Shown: piece after piece, positions 22,771-34,382 of the stretch
Position numbering within the stretch: the stretch's first letter is position 1
Layout: every line of letters begins with the position of its first letter
Assembly (NCBI GenBank): GCA_015956445.1
Contig: WIUZ02000016.1
Coordinates: forward strand, 558,001 to 622,000
DNA: 64,000 nt
DNA from: Thelephora terrestris
Taxonomy: Eukaryota > Basidiomycota > Agaricomycetes > Thelephorales > Thelephoraceae
Direction: 5' to 3'
Position numbers and translations under genes: made by a program
The notes under the pieces: generated by a model
Seen by the model: the letters and a program-made list of their open reading frames with translations, nothing else
What the model was told of the DNA's origin: nothing
Database searches by the model: none

Positions 22771-24419
22771 AGCCCACAGTACTACTGGGTGGCTCTTACA
22801 ACCCTCTTATTCTACGACTACTTTCTAACTCTAAAGGACGAAGTACATGTGTTTGGCACTTTCCGCTTAAGGTTCCTTTGTTGACTTCCTCTAGGTGCGA
22901 TATGCGTGGAAAGGGGAAAAGTCATGGGGTAAGTTATTCAGGTTAAGGACCCTCTGTTCACTTCGTTGAACCAGTGAAAGCCTCCGCGATATTCTTTATG
23001 GTGCGCATCGTGGATCCCCTCGAGCCTCCTCGATCTCCGGACTCATCCCTCACATAGAACAGGTATCTACCGATTGTTTACGCAATATGGGCTACTGTGT
23101 GTACGTGTTTCAGGCAACGTTAATGACGCACACACTCAAGGTATTCTATTAAAGCGAACTTTTCGTGGAATTACACCCATGAGGTGAGAGCTTGGCCGTT
23201 AGTTTTTCCACTGGTAAATGGATCTGACGGGTTGTCTTCCCCGCCGTAGATGTGCGTTTGAATGCCAATAGATGTTTGCGCCGGCCCACACGGCGTCCCT
23301 GATGCGCCAAATTTACTTTATGCTTATAGGTGCAACAAGTCTGCATTCATCGGGGTCCTTTTCTTCGTTTGGTGCACATTTATCGCTCAGATCGTCCTGA
23401 ACTTGAGGTACGAAACCGGACCACCTCCCTAGTATGCCTTGATCCTCATTGTGGCGCCCGCCTTCACCTTCGCGGTGCAATAGGCTATACGCCATCACGA
23501 TGAAGAGTTTGATTGTTACAGGCTTCTTCGCGTGCATAACAGCCTCTCAGTTTGTGTTGGGTCTATACTTGACGAATCTGACAGCGAAAGCTCCAGGTAT
23601 TACCCTCTGCGAACATCTCGACAGCGATTACTGATGTTCGTTTTCCAAGCGCAACAACTCCCTCCTATCCACCTTATGGCATATCAGTTGTGTATCTTCA
23701 CCAGGCATCGGAAGGTGGAAATGGCCTACACAGCGATGTCGCTTGCATACGGTCCGATTTTTTTCCAAAGTTCCTGTCACCGACCGCTAACATACTGATA
23801 GACTTTCTGGCATTCCTTATTATCGTTGCCTCCGCAGTCTGGTCCACAAGCGGAGGCTTTAAGATGCCTCACATCCTTCGAACTATTGTCAGAGACTCAA
23901 CTGTGTACTTCTTGATTATCTTCACGTCTCACCTTGTGCTCGAAATGACGCTGTTATTGGCGAGGGTGAGTACACCTGTTCAAGGTTATGTAAACTATGC
24001 TGAAAAACCTTCAAGTTGAACCTCCAACTCTTGCCGGCTATGTAAGCACCCATCTCGACACCTATGTATGATTAGGGTCTCACCATCTGCCCTTACGTGC
24101 GCTGATACATAGCGGGAACGTCGTGTACGTGTTAATGCTTTCGGTGGTTGCCCTTTGGTGGTGCTCACGAAACTGCCCTTCCCATAGGTATCTACCTATA
24201 ATGATAGGCCGTTTAATGCTTTCCTTGAAGAAAGCGGTGGATACCTCACAGGCCAGCGAATGGTCGCTTACGAGCGCCACCCATACCTCGCACCCAGGGG
24301 TTCACACAATGAAACACCCGTACAACATGCGTTTCGTCTCAAGGTCTGATGAAGACACCGTTGTACCCGCTGAAGGAGACTCCCCTCTCGCAACTGCATG
24401 GATCAGTATTGGAGAGTGA
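22771..24419 (+). CDS. DUF6533-type multi-pass membrane protein
   Basis: Member of a large Agaricomycete membrane family of unknown function. Exons read include 22771-22842 (ending LLFYDYFLTLKDE), 22895-22928, 22975-23000, 23058 to about 23093, 23330-23407, 23484-23596, about 23802-23965, 24016-24042 and 24113-24419. The family pattern is plain: YDYFLTLKDEVRYAW, then FFMNRYLPIVYAIW, IAQIVLNLRLYAITM, an IVRDSTVYFLIIF segment and a final hydrophilic tail. Six to seven membrane helices are expected. The N-terminal exon and the joins between 23093-23330 and 23596-23802 are not fixed. The gene may be intact, but this is unproven. Confidence 0.65.
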
Positions 24420-24715
24420 ACCGATAACGGCGGCCTAAGAGGACGTCATTCTCTCATTACGCACGCTTTGATTTCTCTTGCCCTCTACACCCACATCTCC
24501 ATTCTGTCAAGTACGTTGACTGTCCCTCTTAGCGGCCTGGAACACGCCGACTTTCAGAAATGGCATATAAATAAATATGTAGTCAGCAGTCGGGTTCAAG
24601 TGTTTGATGCATACCCAATCGATTTGGATTCAGCTACCGGTAGTGAGATGATAAGAGCGACCTTTCGTTGTCGGGAATCTGTATCATACCACACAAACAC
24701 TGGCGTCATGCGCCT

Positions 24716-25050
24716 GACAATTCACGACCCGATCGCCCGCCTGGGCCCTCCGCAGCGGCTTCCTTCCCCACGCAACCCGGTTTGCCGCCATTGTATACTC
24801 TCATCGATGGAAGTGGGCCGCTCAATCTTTCAAGCCATGGGATCGCATTCCCTCCAGTCTACTTGCAAGTGGCAAAAAGAGGTCCACATCCACATCCTTG
24901 GCACCGGCTAATCACATGAGTTTAAGCAACTGCGAGCACGTTCTAGATCTCGAACACCCATTGAATCGATCGCCGTTCGACACTGGGCGCCCTCAGAAAG
25001 GCCAACTTGATCCTCCATTGGAGCCCCAACTCGATCTCAGGAAGGGGGCG
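24716..25050 (-). pseudogene. 3' fragment of membrane protein family (R1, copy 1)
   Basis: About 330 bp closely matched at 42890-43160 and 47731-48065. In the minus direction it encodes EIELGLQWRIKLAFLRAPSV, which continues the protein that breaks off as PPGIEL in the gene at 49.35 kb, so it is a dispersed 3' end of that family. It lies just past the 3' end of FunK1 paralogue 2. Confidence 0.6.
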
Positions 25051-25220
25051 TACACTGATTACGACGGGCAGAAACCGACGCAGTTGGGATTCGTAACCCC
25101 CTGGTTTATACTTGCGTCCAGTGGAAAACGTCGTAAGCAGTCTCATTATGAACGCCCATGCTACGTGAACAAATCTAAGATACATCTTTGGAAGTTTACA
25201 AGCGTCAACTAGAGAGGAAC

Positions 25221-27985
25221 TTAAGCGTCGGCTGCATCTACGCCAGCAGGAGTCGTATCGTAGCGAACAATGAGACCTTCAAGCTCTCCCCTGAGACCAC
25301 GAGCCGAGTCGATCAGCATAGAATAACCCACATGTCCTCCCAACGTCTCGCCGTCGAATGTTGGAGCAACCCCGCTGGCACCCGATTGTTTATTCCTCGA
25401 TTTCTGAAAATCCTGCAAGCGATACTTGTGGCCCTCGCGGGCATACAAGCCTTTTTGAAAAGAGCTCTGAATGGACTCTATCCAATCCCGGAAATCTTCG
25501 AAGCTCGGAGATAGATCCAATTCCGCGGGGTCCCTCAAAAAACGATACTTGGCATCGGCAAGAGCCTCGTACAAAGGTTGATCAAACCACCGTGCGTAGG
25601 GCAGCCTTTTGATATCCGGTCGCATTCGCACCCCTCCTGCCTCCTTCTTCATGTCCTGAGGAATATGAATCTCGTGGTGGGAGGCCAGTATCAACATGAT
25701 GTAGAAAAGGGATTCAACATCATGCCTGTAAAGGTGGAGGTTCTCGGTTCCCTTGAGCAATTCGTACGCCATGTAGGGAGGGGTCCCGGTTCTCTGTTGC
25801 GAAGTGCTTTTGTAGTCGCCAGTTAAAGAAGCCGTCCATGATGAAAGATCAAAGTCTGTCAGAACTCCATAGACTTTCCCGTTGATCCTCCGATACATGA
25901 TGTTGTTGAGGCTGAGGTCGCGGTGCAGAATCCCGACTTTCTCACGCAGCCACCAGTGGACTAAATCAACGTGAGAGTGTGACAACGAGAAGATGAATGA
26001 AAGTACGCACTGCATGCAATATCTAGCAGGACCTGAGCGATTTCCTTCACGTCCGTCAACGTCTTGAGAGCATATAGGCGTTCTTGGACGAGGATCCGCA
26101 GGACGCGCCGTTCGTACTTGTATTCTTTCTCTGTCTCCACGAACTCGGCGCCCTCGAGCATACTGGCGACTTTCCCGTGCGTAGAATCCTTGTCGAAATC
26201 AACATCGAAGTCAAACAGGAGGCCAGGAAGGTGGTTGACAGCCCATTGGTCGGGGGTCCGTTTTGCTTCTTCTATCGCCTTCTTGAGGAATTCGCTTTCC
26301 GAGGTCCTGCGAGCGCCAGGCCAGCTGATCTTCACAACCAGGTCCTTGTCCTGCCACTTCGGAGACGTCGCGTGTAGCACCGCCGTCGCTCGGCCGACCA
26401 GCGAAGGCTCGTGAGAAATAACATCGCCATAGGTAAGCGTCAGAGATTTCCCATCTTTTTCGAGTTCCAGCTTCCTCCCCTTCTGGACGCTCAAAACCTT
26501 GGACTTCTCATTGGACGTAACCAGCTGCTGGTTGTCCTGAAAGAGTTTACTGCCGGTGAGGTTGTGGAGGATACCGTTGTCGCATAGCGAGAGACGGGTG
26601 AAGGCAATCATGATCGCGATCAGTTTGTCCAACCCATCTCCTTTGTCATTCGACGTAAACTTGATTGCGGATGAAACGAGAATGACGGAGCGGTTGGCGT
26701 GATACAGCTGGATGCGATCGCGGTCGATCAGGCCGATAGTTGCGTGGGAGCGGAAGGCGGGGATGGAGAACTGTTCCAAGAGGTATTTTCCGATTTGAAC
26801 GTACACCTCCTTTTGACGGTCTGTCTCTACCGTCCGAGGACTTGCTACGAGTTGACCGGACAGAACTTGATGTGTCTTTCCTTCGGTCGCTGCACTCGCG
26901 CCACCAGGGGTCGATTTTTGAGACTTCTTCGGCGCCTTGCGGCTCGTCCCGGACGACTCATCGGCAGGCCGCTTCACCGCTTGACTGACAGGTTGCGGTG
27001 GAGCGGAGGCAGACTCTTTGGGTGCATCCTTCTTTTTCGGGTGCCGCGAGTTCTTCGTAGATTCGGCATGGTTCGACATTGGGTCACATCCTTCTGTCTC
27101 CTTGTCATTAAAAGCCCGTCGGGAGAAGAAAGCTGCGAGCGTACCTTTCATCCGTAAACGCGGCATGTACGTTCCATCCACCAGGGCAGTGTTGAAGTGC
27201 TTAACTTCTAGAACCTGCAGAGGATGTGCCCAGGTGATAAACGACGTATCGAGCTGCCCATTCTCCCTCTCCTCCGATTTGAGCTTGTTGTAGCGGTCCT
27301 CGTGGAGAGCGATGATATCCGGCGAGAGATTGGCTTTGTCAAGTACCCCATGGTAAAGCTTTTGGGGGTCGTTCCTGATGAACCGTTGGGGGGTCTTTGG
27401 CTTGACGGCGTCCACTGTGGACTTGCAGGTGACTTCGAGAAGGGAGTTGATCATCTTCACCAAGGGTCCGTATAACGCATCCTCCTTGAAACCTGTGGCT
27501 CCGCACTTCTCGGAGTAAGCCGAAAGGCAGGCGTCAAAATGCTCGTTGAGTTTGACTTCCTTGATCGCCTCTGCCCATTGGGACTTCCAATCGTCGGGGA
27601 CGTGCAGGACCTGCTTCATGAAATCATCCATGCCCACGAAAACACGATGACGTTCAAAATCCTGAATAATAAATTGCCTGTAGTCGTCGCTGTTGTATTT
27701 TCCACCATCATCGGTGTCGACATCCTGCTTCTGTCGGATAGAGGACCCCTTTGCGATCGGCGTACTGTTCGGCGCAGAGTGAATGACAAAGCGGGATTGG
27801 CGTTTCGGGGTATCGAATTGAGACTTTGTAGGGCGAGGTTGAGAGCCCTCGACTGAGGGGGAGGGTGGTCGTATGGGTTTGGGGGCAGGCATCGGAGGGG
27901 GACGTGAGGGGTTTGTGGTGCTCCCCACGTTGCTTGGAGCCAGCTTATATAGGGAGACGAGTCCATGGAAGTCGACAAGAGCCAT
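25221..27985 (-). CDS. FunK1-type protein kinase, paralogue 2
   Basis: Three exons (27145-27985, 26011-27090, 25221-25960) give 886 residues in frame; the 54-nt first intron has no stop and is a multiple of three, so retention would still leave an open frame. After MALVDFHGLVSLYKLA comes a Pro-rich insert (RPPPMPAPKPIRPPSPSVEG). The kinase core has VVKISWPG, HRDLSLNNIMYR and TDFDLSSW, and a threonine-containing activation loop (QQRTGTPPYMA). The tail ends RYDTTPAGVDAADA. It is far closer to paralogue 3 (43.5 kb) than to paralogue 1. The promoter side is also duplicated with paralogue 3, so the copied unit exceeds the gene. Confidence 0.93.
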
Positions 27986-28593
27986 GGATGAGTAATTTGA
28001 GGGAATTAGACAGATTCGGGCCAGACGGTGGCGGAGAGGGTGGAAGGGTTCGACCGTGAGACGCGTTGGATTTCATCACGGGATCGATCGCCATGATCGT
28101 TGAACAAAGGAACTCAACATTCATTCTCCAAACATGACCAAACAACGCCAGAGGGGACGAACGCAACGAACCAGACGGTGTCCAGGTGTTCTGTGCGCTC
28201 TGCAGAGCTCATACGGTGTTGTCATTCGTCTCGGGGTCAATGCACTTTGCGGCACGCTTTTTTCGGACGGTGTATTGGGGTTTTTATTTGCAACGATGCA
28301 AGCCGTCTCAAATCCCCCAGCGGTGACAAGCCACCCATTTCAATTAGTCAAGCAGCCGAGCAATGTCGCGTGCATGGATCTTTTACTTGTGGGATCGCCA
28401 CTACTTTCCCAGACTCCGTTCCGTGGTCCACGGTCCACCACTCGGAGCTAGTGTGACTCGTGTTTCGGGCCTGGACTACTGGTCACCGAAACGGCCTCAC
28501 GGACCGCTCATGGTTCAGAGAAGTTCGTGGAGACACCATGTCATCGTGAGCCGATTGGCTACCAAAAAAATCCCTCGGGTTGCTTCTATTCAA
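27986..28593. repeat. Duplicated upstream region of FunK1 paralogue 2
   Basis: From the start codon to about 28570 this sequence matches 46320-46900 upstream of paralogue 3, for example the run starting GAACAAAGGAACTCAACATT. It holds the kinase promoter on the minus strand. The similarity stops around GGCTACCAAAAAAATC. No gene is supported. Confidence 0.75.
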
Positions 28594-28667
28594 CGAGTGT
28601 TCTTTTCCGGACACGGTCAGGTGGAAATTTGCTGACCGCACGTTACTGTGGCGATTCAATGGTTTCG
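28594..28667 (+). pseudogene. Broken alpha-galactosidase copy, left part
   Basis: These bases match the intact gene from about 17205 through the following splice site into exon 8 (GATTCAATG). The match begins abruptly inside an intron, so the 5' half of this copy is missing. The exon is interrupted at 28668 by a transposon and resumes at 35123. Confidence 0.85.
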
Positions 28668-29534
28668 TATGCCGGTCAAAGTGCACAAAAAATAAATTCA
28701 CCCGCGCGATGCAACCACTTCGCGCGAAACCTGTCACCCCGCACGAAACTCAACACTCACCTCGCGCGAAACTCGTCAGCCGCCTCGCGCGTTTTATCTC
28801 GCACCTCGCACGAACAGTGAGAGACCCCCTAAGGGGAATTTCGACCCTTGTCCAGGCAAATGCAAAGGCAGGCAGACTTTTCCGCCGGTTTGTATGTTGT
28901 ATAGAGGTAGTTTCGGGGCAGTATTCCCATTTTTCTGGGCTTCGGAACGGCGTCGGGATTTTCCGAGACCCGTGATCCGCTCAACATCGCCGCAAACCGA
29001 CATTGGGAAACCCACCGGGGCGTTACTTATGTTGTTGCTGAGACTCCTATTATAATATGTTCGAGTCCATATTTTTACCCCTCTAAGTCTCGTGATACCC
29101 TTCCTATGTTTGTTTTTATCTTATGTTATTTTTGACATATATTAGCAGTTAGAAGGAGTGCGTGGGATTGTGTCTAGATAGAAAACAATCTCAGTGCAAA
29201 GAAATAAGAGTAACACCGAGGGGTCGAAGCGGGTGAACCATAGCGGGGTTATCTACTGAGCGGGAAGCAGAATGACTCAGAATGGGATGCAGTCAAGGCG
29301 GAAAACGGCCAAACAAATGATAAATAATATGTCGAAAATAACATAAGATAAAAACAAACATAGGAAGGGTATCACGAGACTTAGAGGGGTAAAAATATGG
29401 ACTCGAACATATTATAATAGGAGTCTCAGCAACAACATAAGTAACGCCCCGGTGGGTTTCCCTATGGCGGTCGAAGTGCACAAAAAATACTTTCGCACGC
29501 GCGATGTACTCACCTCGCACGAAAGTCAGCACCT

Positions 29535-29743
29535 CGCACGAAACCCGTCGTCGCACCGCACGAAACCCGTCGTCGCACCGCACGAAACCCGTCGTCGCAC
29601 CGCACGAAACCCGTCGTCGCACCGCACGAAACCCGTCGTCGCACCGCACGAAACCCGTCGTCGCACCGCACGAAACCCGTCGTCGCACCGCACGAAACCC
29701 GTCGTCGCACCGCACGAAACCCGTCGTCGCACCGCACGAAACC
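29535..29743 (+). repeat. 22-bp tandem array in the left end of the inner element
   Basis: Nine uniform copies of a 22-bp unit beginning CGCACGAAACCCGTCGTCGC, plus a partial tenth. The right end of the element holds only about one unit in inverted orientation (34680-34710), so the array expanded on one side. Related CGCACGAAAC and CGCGCGAAAC motifs recur in the outer element's arms. Such subterminal repeats are typical transposase-binding arrays. Confidence 0.9.
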
Positions 29744-29832
29744 TTGTCAATTGTATCGCACGTTCTGTCTTGTCGCACGTCCGGGTGTACACCTCACGCG
29801 TTCAACATGATTGGAGAAGGAAATAGTGTCAA

Positions 29833-30829
29833 TTACAAGCTGAGCTTGGCCAATGCAGCGGTAGATACTTTATGTACGTAGTCAAAAGCGTCACCCTCGA
29901 TGGTCCTTTCAACCGTCAACTCAAGACAACGCTTGGACATTCCAGGCACAACCAGTCCCCTGATGGCGTCTGCTGCTTGATAAGGCTGAAGCTGGAACAA
30001 AGGGTCAACGTGCACCACCTTACGGCCGATGGCTAAGATCCATGCGGCCATCCACGCCTCGCTGCACTTTTCTCGTTGGTGTCGTCCGCAGTTTTCATGG
30101 TGGCTAACAGGAGGGGGAAGGGTGGCAAGCCGACGTTGTTCGCGGGAGATGATGTCCCGTGTTTTTATAACGAGATCAACAATCTCTAAGGACAGGTCAT
30201 AGCAAGCGAGGAGGGGGAGGTCCCCGAGTTTCCAATCTGTGCTGACGAGCACGTCAAATGCCGGGCGAGTCCACTGGGGGACATTGTACTTAATCGAAGC
30301 GTAGAACTTGAGGAGATTTGAGAAATTCGTGCTGCGGTCCCCAAGATAATAAATTGCGCGCTCCCTGCCATCTTCCGATCCCCATCTCGTCGACAGCTTA
30401 AGAACCGAAAGGAGAAAAGGAACGGGATAAGGCGGTGCAGTCCACCTGGTGTGTCACTCAGCTAAAAACATATGTGGATGAGAAATGAGAACGCACTGGC
30501 CATAGATATGTTTGATCAGTGCCTCGAAGTCCTCGCGGACTGCAATTCCGTCATCAATCTGAACGGCGTGGTTGTCATCTTGGCCATCCTCAGGTTGGCG
30601 CTGACCATTTGACATCATGAACATCCTGCCAAAAAGGTCGAGCCGTGCGGCCAAAACTGACTTATGAAGTCGATAAAGAACGTTGGAAACCTGTCAATGG
30701 CGGCGCTCGCATCAGCGGTTAGGGCAACTCGGTAAGGGGAGAAAACGAGCGGACTTGGAATACAACATTTCCGTCGGTGTAGTAGAACTCTAGGGACCTG
30801 ACAGGTGGAGTTGGGGGTGGTAGATCCAT
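29833..30829 (-). CDS. BTB/POZ-domain protein carried by transposon
   Basis: Three exons (30755-30829, 30497-30690, 29833-30445) join in frame to 293 residues. The start MDLPPPTPPVRSLEFYYTDG leads into the BTB fold: DGNVVFQVSNVLYRLHKSVL, then ARLDLFGRMF, a variable acidic loop, REDFEALIKHIYG and PYPVPFLLSVLKLSTRWG. The second half is the extension common in fungal BTB proteins (YASIKYNVPQWTRPAFDVLV) with a CGRHQREKCSEAW Cys/His patch and VVPGMSKRCLELTVE near the end. BTB proteins usually dimerise or recruit cullin-3. The coding frame is open throughout. A host-derived passenger or an element-encoded accessory factor are both possible. Confidence 0.82.
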
Positions 30830-30897
30830 GCAGGACTTGCTTGGCTAGCCACATCTTTATATGACAGGGTCAGACGAGGTTGAATGATCGACCGACC
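30830..30897. promoter_or_regulatory. 68-bp divergent promoter inside the transposon
   Basis: The start codons of the BTB gene (30829, minus) and the integrase gene (30898, plus) are only 68 bp apart. The gap contains CTTTATATGA, a plausible TATA-like element. Both genes must share this control region. Confidence 0.6.
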
Positions 30898-32844
30898 ATG
30901 GCCCTTCCACCAGTCCTTCCATCACCACCCACTCACCTCGAGCCCGATGTGCTCCGTGCGAACGAAATCCTTGCGAAAGGGTACCACATGGCTCGAAATA
31001 TCCTACAAATTACACAACCCGACCTCCACCAAGTCCATTACCACCGGGAACGCATCCTGTCAGAACTTATTCCGCTTCTTGACCTCGTGCTGCAAACCGC
31101 TTCCGATGCGGCTACATGTTCCTGGTGTCACGCAGTTACTGTCATCATTGCGGACTTATTTAATCAGCTGACTGAACGCGAGGCCTCAGCACAACATAGG
31201 TGCGTAATCTCACATGCCTTCGATAACAACTAGAATGGACGTTGACAAATGTTCGGCAGTGAAAATACCTCCATCGCTGCTGTCCACCCGGTGACAGTCG
31301 AGCGCCATTCATGCGAAAGAGGCCGCCCCCGTAAGGTCATTGACGCAGCATATCTGCGGGAGGCGATGCACCCATCGCGGGGCATCTCGAAGACTCAACT
31401 TGCCATGGCTCTGGGGATCCACAGAAACACATTGAAGAAGAGAATGGATGAGTCCGGAGTATACTACAAGTACTCGTCCATTGAAGATCGAGACCTTGAT
31501 GCACTAGTCAAGGCATACAAGGATCAAAAACCCGATGCGGGCTCCCGCTACGTTCGCGGCCACCTCCGTTCAACTGGAGTACGTGTGCAGAAGCAACGCG
31601 TCTTGGACTCAATGAAGCGTGTCGACCGCATTGGGCGGTTCATCCGAAGGCGCACTGTGATTCGTAGGCGAAAGTATTTCAGCTCCCGTCCGAATGCGCT
31701 GTGGCACTGTGACGGGCACCACAAGTTAATCAAATATGGATTTGTTATCCATGGATTCATTGACGGTAACTGCCGCACGGCACGTTCTGATTTTACTCTT
31801 GTGTCTCAATTCTCAGTCTGATCATGACTTCAGATCACCGCCCTCCGTGCAAATACAAATAACTATGCAAGCACGGTCCTTGAGCTTTTCCTCTTTGCTG
31901 TGGCGATATACGGCCATCCGTCTCGTGTTCGTGGAGATCGTGGTGGAGAAAATGTCCTTGTTTCAGCTTACATGATTATGAAACGTGGCCCGAACCGGGG
32001 GTCATTTTTGTGGGGGAGGTTAGTGACATCAAGCACATACGTGTATTTATTTCTGATGCCGCACTCTTAGCTCCACTCACAATACCCGTATTGAGAGATT
32101 GTGGGTGGAGGTTGGCCGAAATTTCTGCCGCAGCTGGCGCGCCTTTTTTGGTCGCCTTGAAGACCAATTTGGGTTGGATTGCTCCAGACCCAATCACATA
32201 TGGCTCCTTCAAACCCTCTTTCTTGACGACATAAACACTGATTGTGATTTGTTTGTTCAAGAGTGGAACTCGCACCCGATATCTGGTCCTGAAACAAATG
32301 ACAGGAGTCCACGTGTTTGTTTCCAAAAAGATTTCATCAGCACGCTCATCTAAAGCCAGCACAGGACTTACGTTTTCTTCGACAAACCCAGCTGGGCATT
32401 TACAACGAGGACGATTGCGAAGGTGTTCACCCTGATACTATTCAGGAGTACTATGGTACAACTCAAGATCGTGTTCAGCATCGGGTGGGCCAAACCGGTG
32501 CTGGCCATCCACCCGAAGAACTTGACCTCGTCAATGAAGTAGTCCAGGATCAGGACTTGGACATCCGCCATGATTCCATTCCCACTGCCGACCATGAAGC
32601 ACCACCGATGCCACCTGAACACTTGACACTATTTTTGAACTGTCTGGCTTCCCTTCAAAATGATAATCAAGGTGATCTTTTACGTTCAGTGGCTGGTGAA
32701 CTTTTCGTGTGGGATCCGGTGGAAGTGATGAAGGTTGGCCGCCGACGGCAGAAGGAACTGGTTATCTCCCTCGTGGATGCTGCATGGGAGAGAAGGGCCC
32801 TCATATGGCTAGCAGCGATTCGCGTATTAGATAGTCTTTTATAA
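30898..32844 (+). CDS. Integrase-type transposase (rve core)
   Basis: Probable transposase of the inner element. Exon 1 is 30898-31199 (MALPPVLPSPPTHLEPDVLR). A second exon from 31260 has a helix-turn-helix-like segment (ISKTQLAMALGIHRNTLKKR) followed by the integrase core. The acidic triad is visible: LWHCDGHHKLIKYGF (first Asp), SRVRGDRGGENV (second Asp) and HNTRIERLWVEVG (Glu), then INTDCDLFVQEWNSHPISG. A C-terminal part with LGIYNEDDCEGVHPDTIQEY runs to the stop near 32844. Similar integrases are common in Agaricomycete and fish genomes. I did not close all exon joins between 31770 and 32350. Confidence 0.75.
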
Positions 32845-32892
32845 ATACCTCTGTGGGCGATGCAAGACTCCCGCCACCTCCCCCTCTCAGGT

Positions 32893-34382
32893 CATGCATT
32901 GCTGCTCAGCCTTAATCGGCCGTTTGCCATGCCCCTGCAACAGGTTCCAGGGTGGGGCCAACGCAAATGTCTGTGACAATTGCGTGCACTCGTTGTCCCA
33001 TCACGTCCTTCCAACTTCTTCCGATCCAAAACCTGAACCAAGTGCCCAGGCGATTGGTCAAACCCCTCTGCAGGCTCGGTCGGTCACGTCTCTTTTCCAG
33101 TCGCTTCTTAGGTCGACACCAAGCGGGTCACTGGCCATTCAAGAAACATCAGCTGGACTTCGTAAATCCGGAACTAATATCACGGCCGTATGTCTTGGTC
33201 ATATTTTATCGAACGACCTCTAACTCCTATCATAGAGTTCTTCTCGTCAACGAGGACAGTCGATACGTCAGACAAGCATTCAAGCCAAGAACACAAACAC
33301 AACCTTCCGATTCCGTTCAGTTGTCTTCGTTTCGTGTGGCCTTGAGGCTGATGAATCAGTGAGCATCTTTGTCTATGTCTCAGAGGAAAACACTCTCTGA
33401 TTGTAGCACGTTATAGTCAGGAACAGTTGCGCTCAAGTGCAAAACTCCCCTCCTCAATAACCACATGATACAGATTGCGATCCGAAATGGTCTCGGGATC
33501 ACCGCCCCGAACGAGCGCAACCTTTTCGAACTAGACCGCAGTGGTTCCTTGCCGGACATGAACAACTTTCTACGACCTCGAATGCCAAAGCTATTCAAAC
33601 ATTTCGCCAAGACTAACCCTTGGATTTCGACGATCAACACTCCAAGCTGGGTGGATGGCGATCGTCTGTGGCCATATGTGCTATTAGCTCGGGACAGTCG
33701 TAGCCTTGTCCCTGCAATCTTGAATGGGCACACTGACCCTACTGTTTCCGATTTTCGAGACAACAGCGGAAGGATAAGCTGCCCCGATGGAGAGCGGGTC
33801 GTCTTCCTTGGTAAGGGTTATTCGCCAGCCCAGGTGGCTCATGTGATCACTTACTTGTTGTGCTGCAGCTGCGGTTCAGCCTATTAGCGAGAAAACAATG
33901 TCAAAGTGGGCAGTCTCATCAAGTCCTGGTATGTTGATTATCCTTTCTGTCTCCTATCGCTGACGACACTCTCGTAGAGGACGAACTGACCGGTTCGAGC
34001 GAAGAAGATATGTCAATCGAGGTCATCAGCCCGCCTCGCCGACCCGTCACCCGTTCGGTCTCTGCAAAACGAGCCGCAGAGGAGGTGGAACTTGAAGACA
34101 ACGATGCTCTATTTATTTCTTCCCCGCCACGTCCCAGGAAGGTCCGGAGGGTTACTGGGATGTCTGGTGCGTCATGTTTCATTTCCTGTGGTGATCGCTT
34201 TTGACCAGGCTTCAGGAGAATTTTCGAGCAATGCTCCATTGTTTGCGTGCTCCCAAAGCCCTGAGCCGATCACCGGGGGCGGTACTATCTCTGACGCAAT
34301 AGGTACAGATGTACCCTCCCACCTTGACAAGGATTACTTTGAATCAGAGAACCCTTGGGAGGAGATTATCGCATACTTTTAA
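32893..34382 (+). CDS. Second transposon gene or 3' part, unrecognised
   Basis: Open segments downstream of the integrase include about 33465-33880 (MIQIAIRNGLGITAPNERNL; ILNGHTDPTVSDFRDNSGR) and 33980-34160 (MSIEVISPPRRPVTRSVSAK), with an acidic nuclear-protein-like composition at the end (AAEEVELEDNDA). A Cys/His stretch near 32900-33000 may be a zinc-binding motif. Whether these are exons of a second gene or of the same transcript as the integrase is not settled. Confidence 0.4.

Noticed and set aside
29535-29743. CRISPR-like array
   Set aside because: Units are contiguous 22-bp repeats without spacers, in a fungal transposon end.
29500-29830. Long Arg/Pro-repeat proteins on both strands
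   Set aside because: They are translations of the 22-bp tandem array in several frames.
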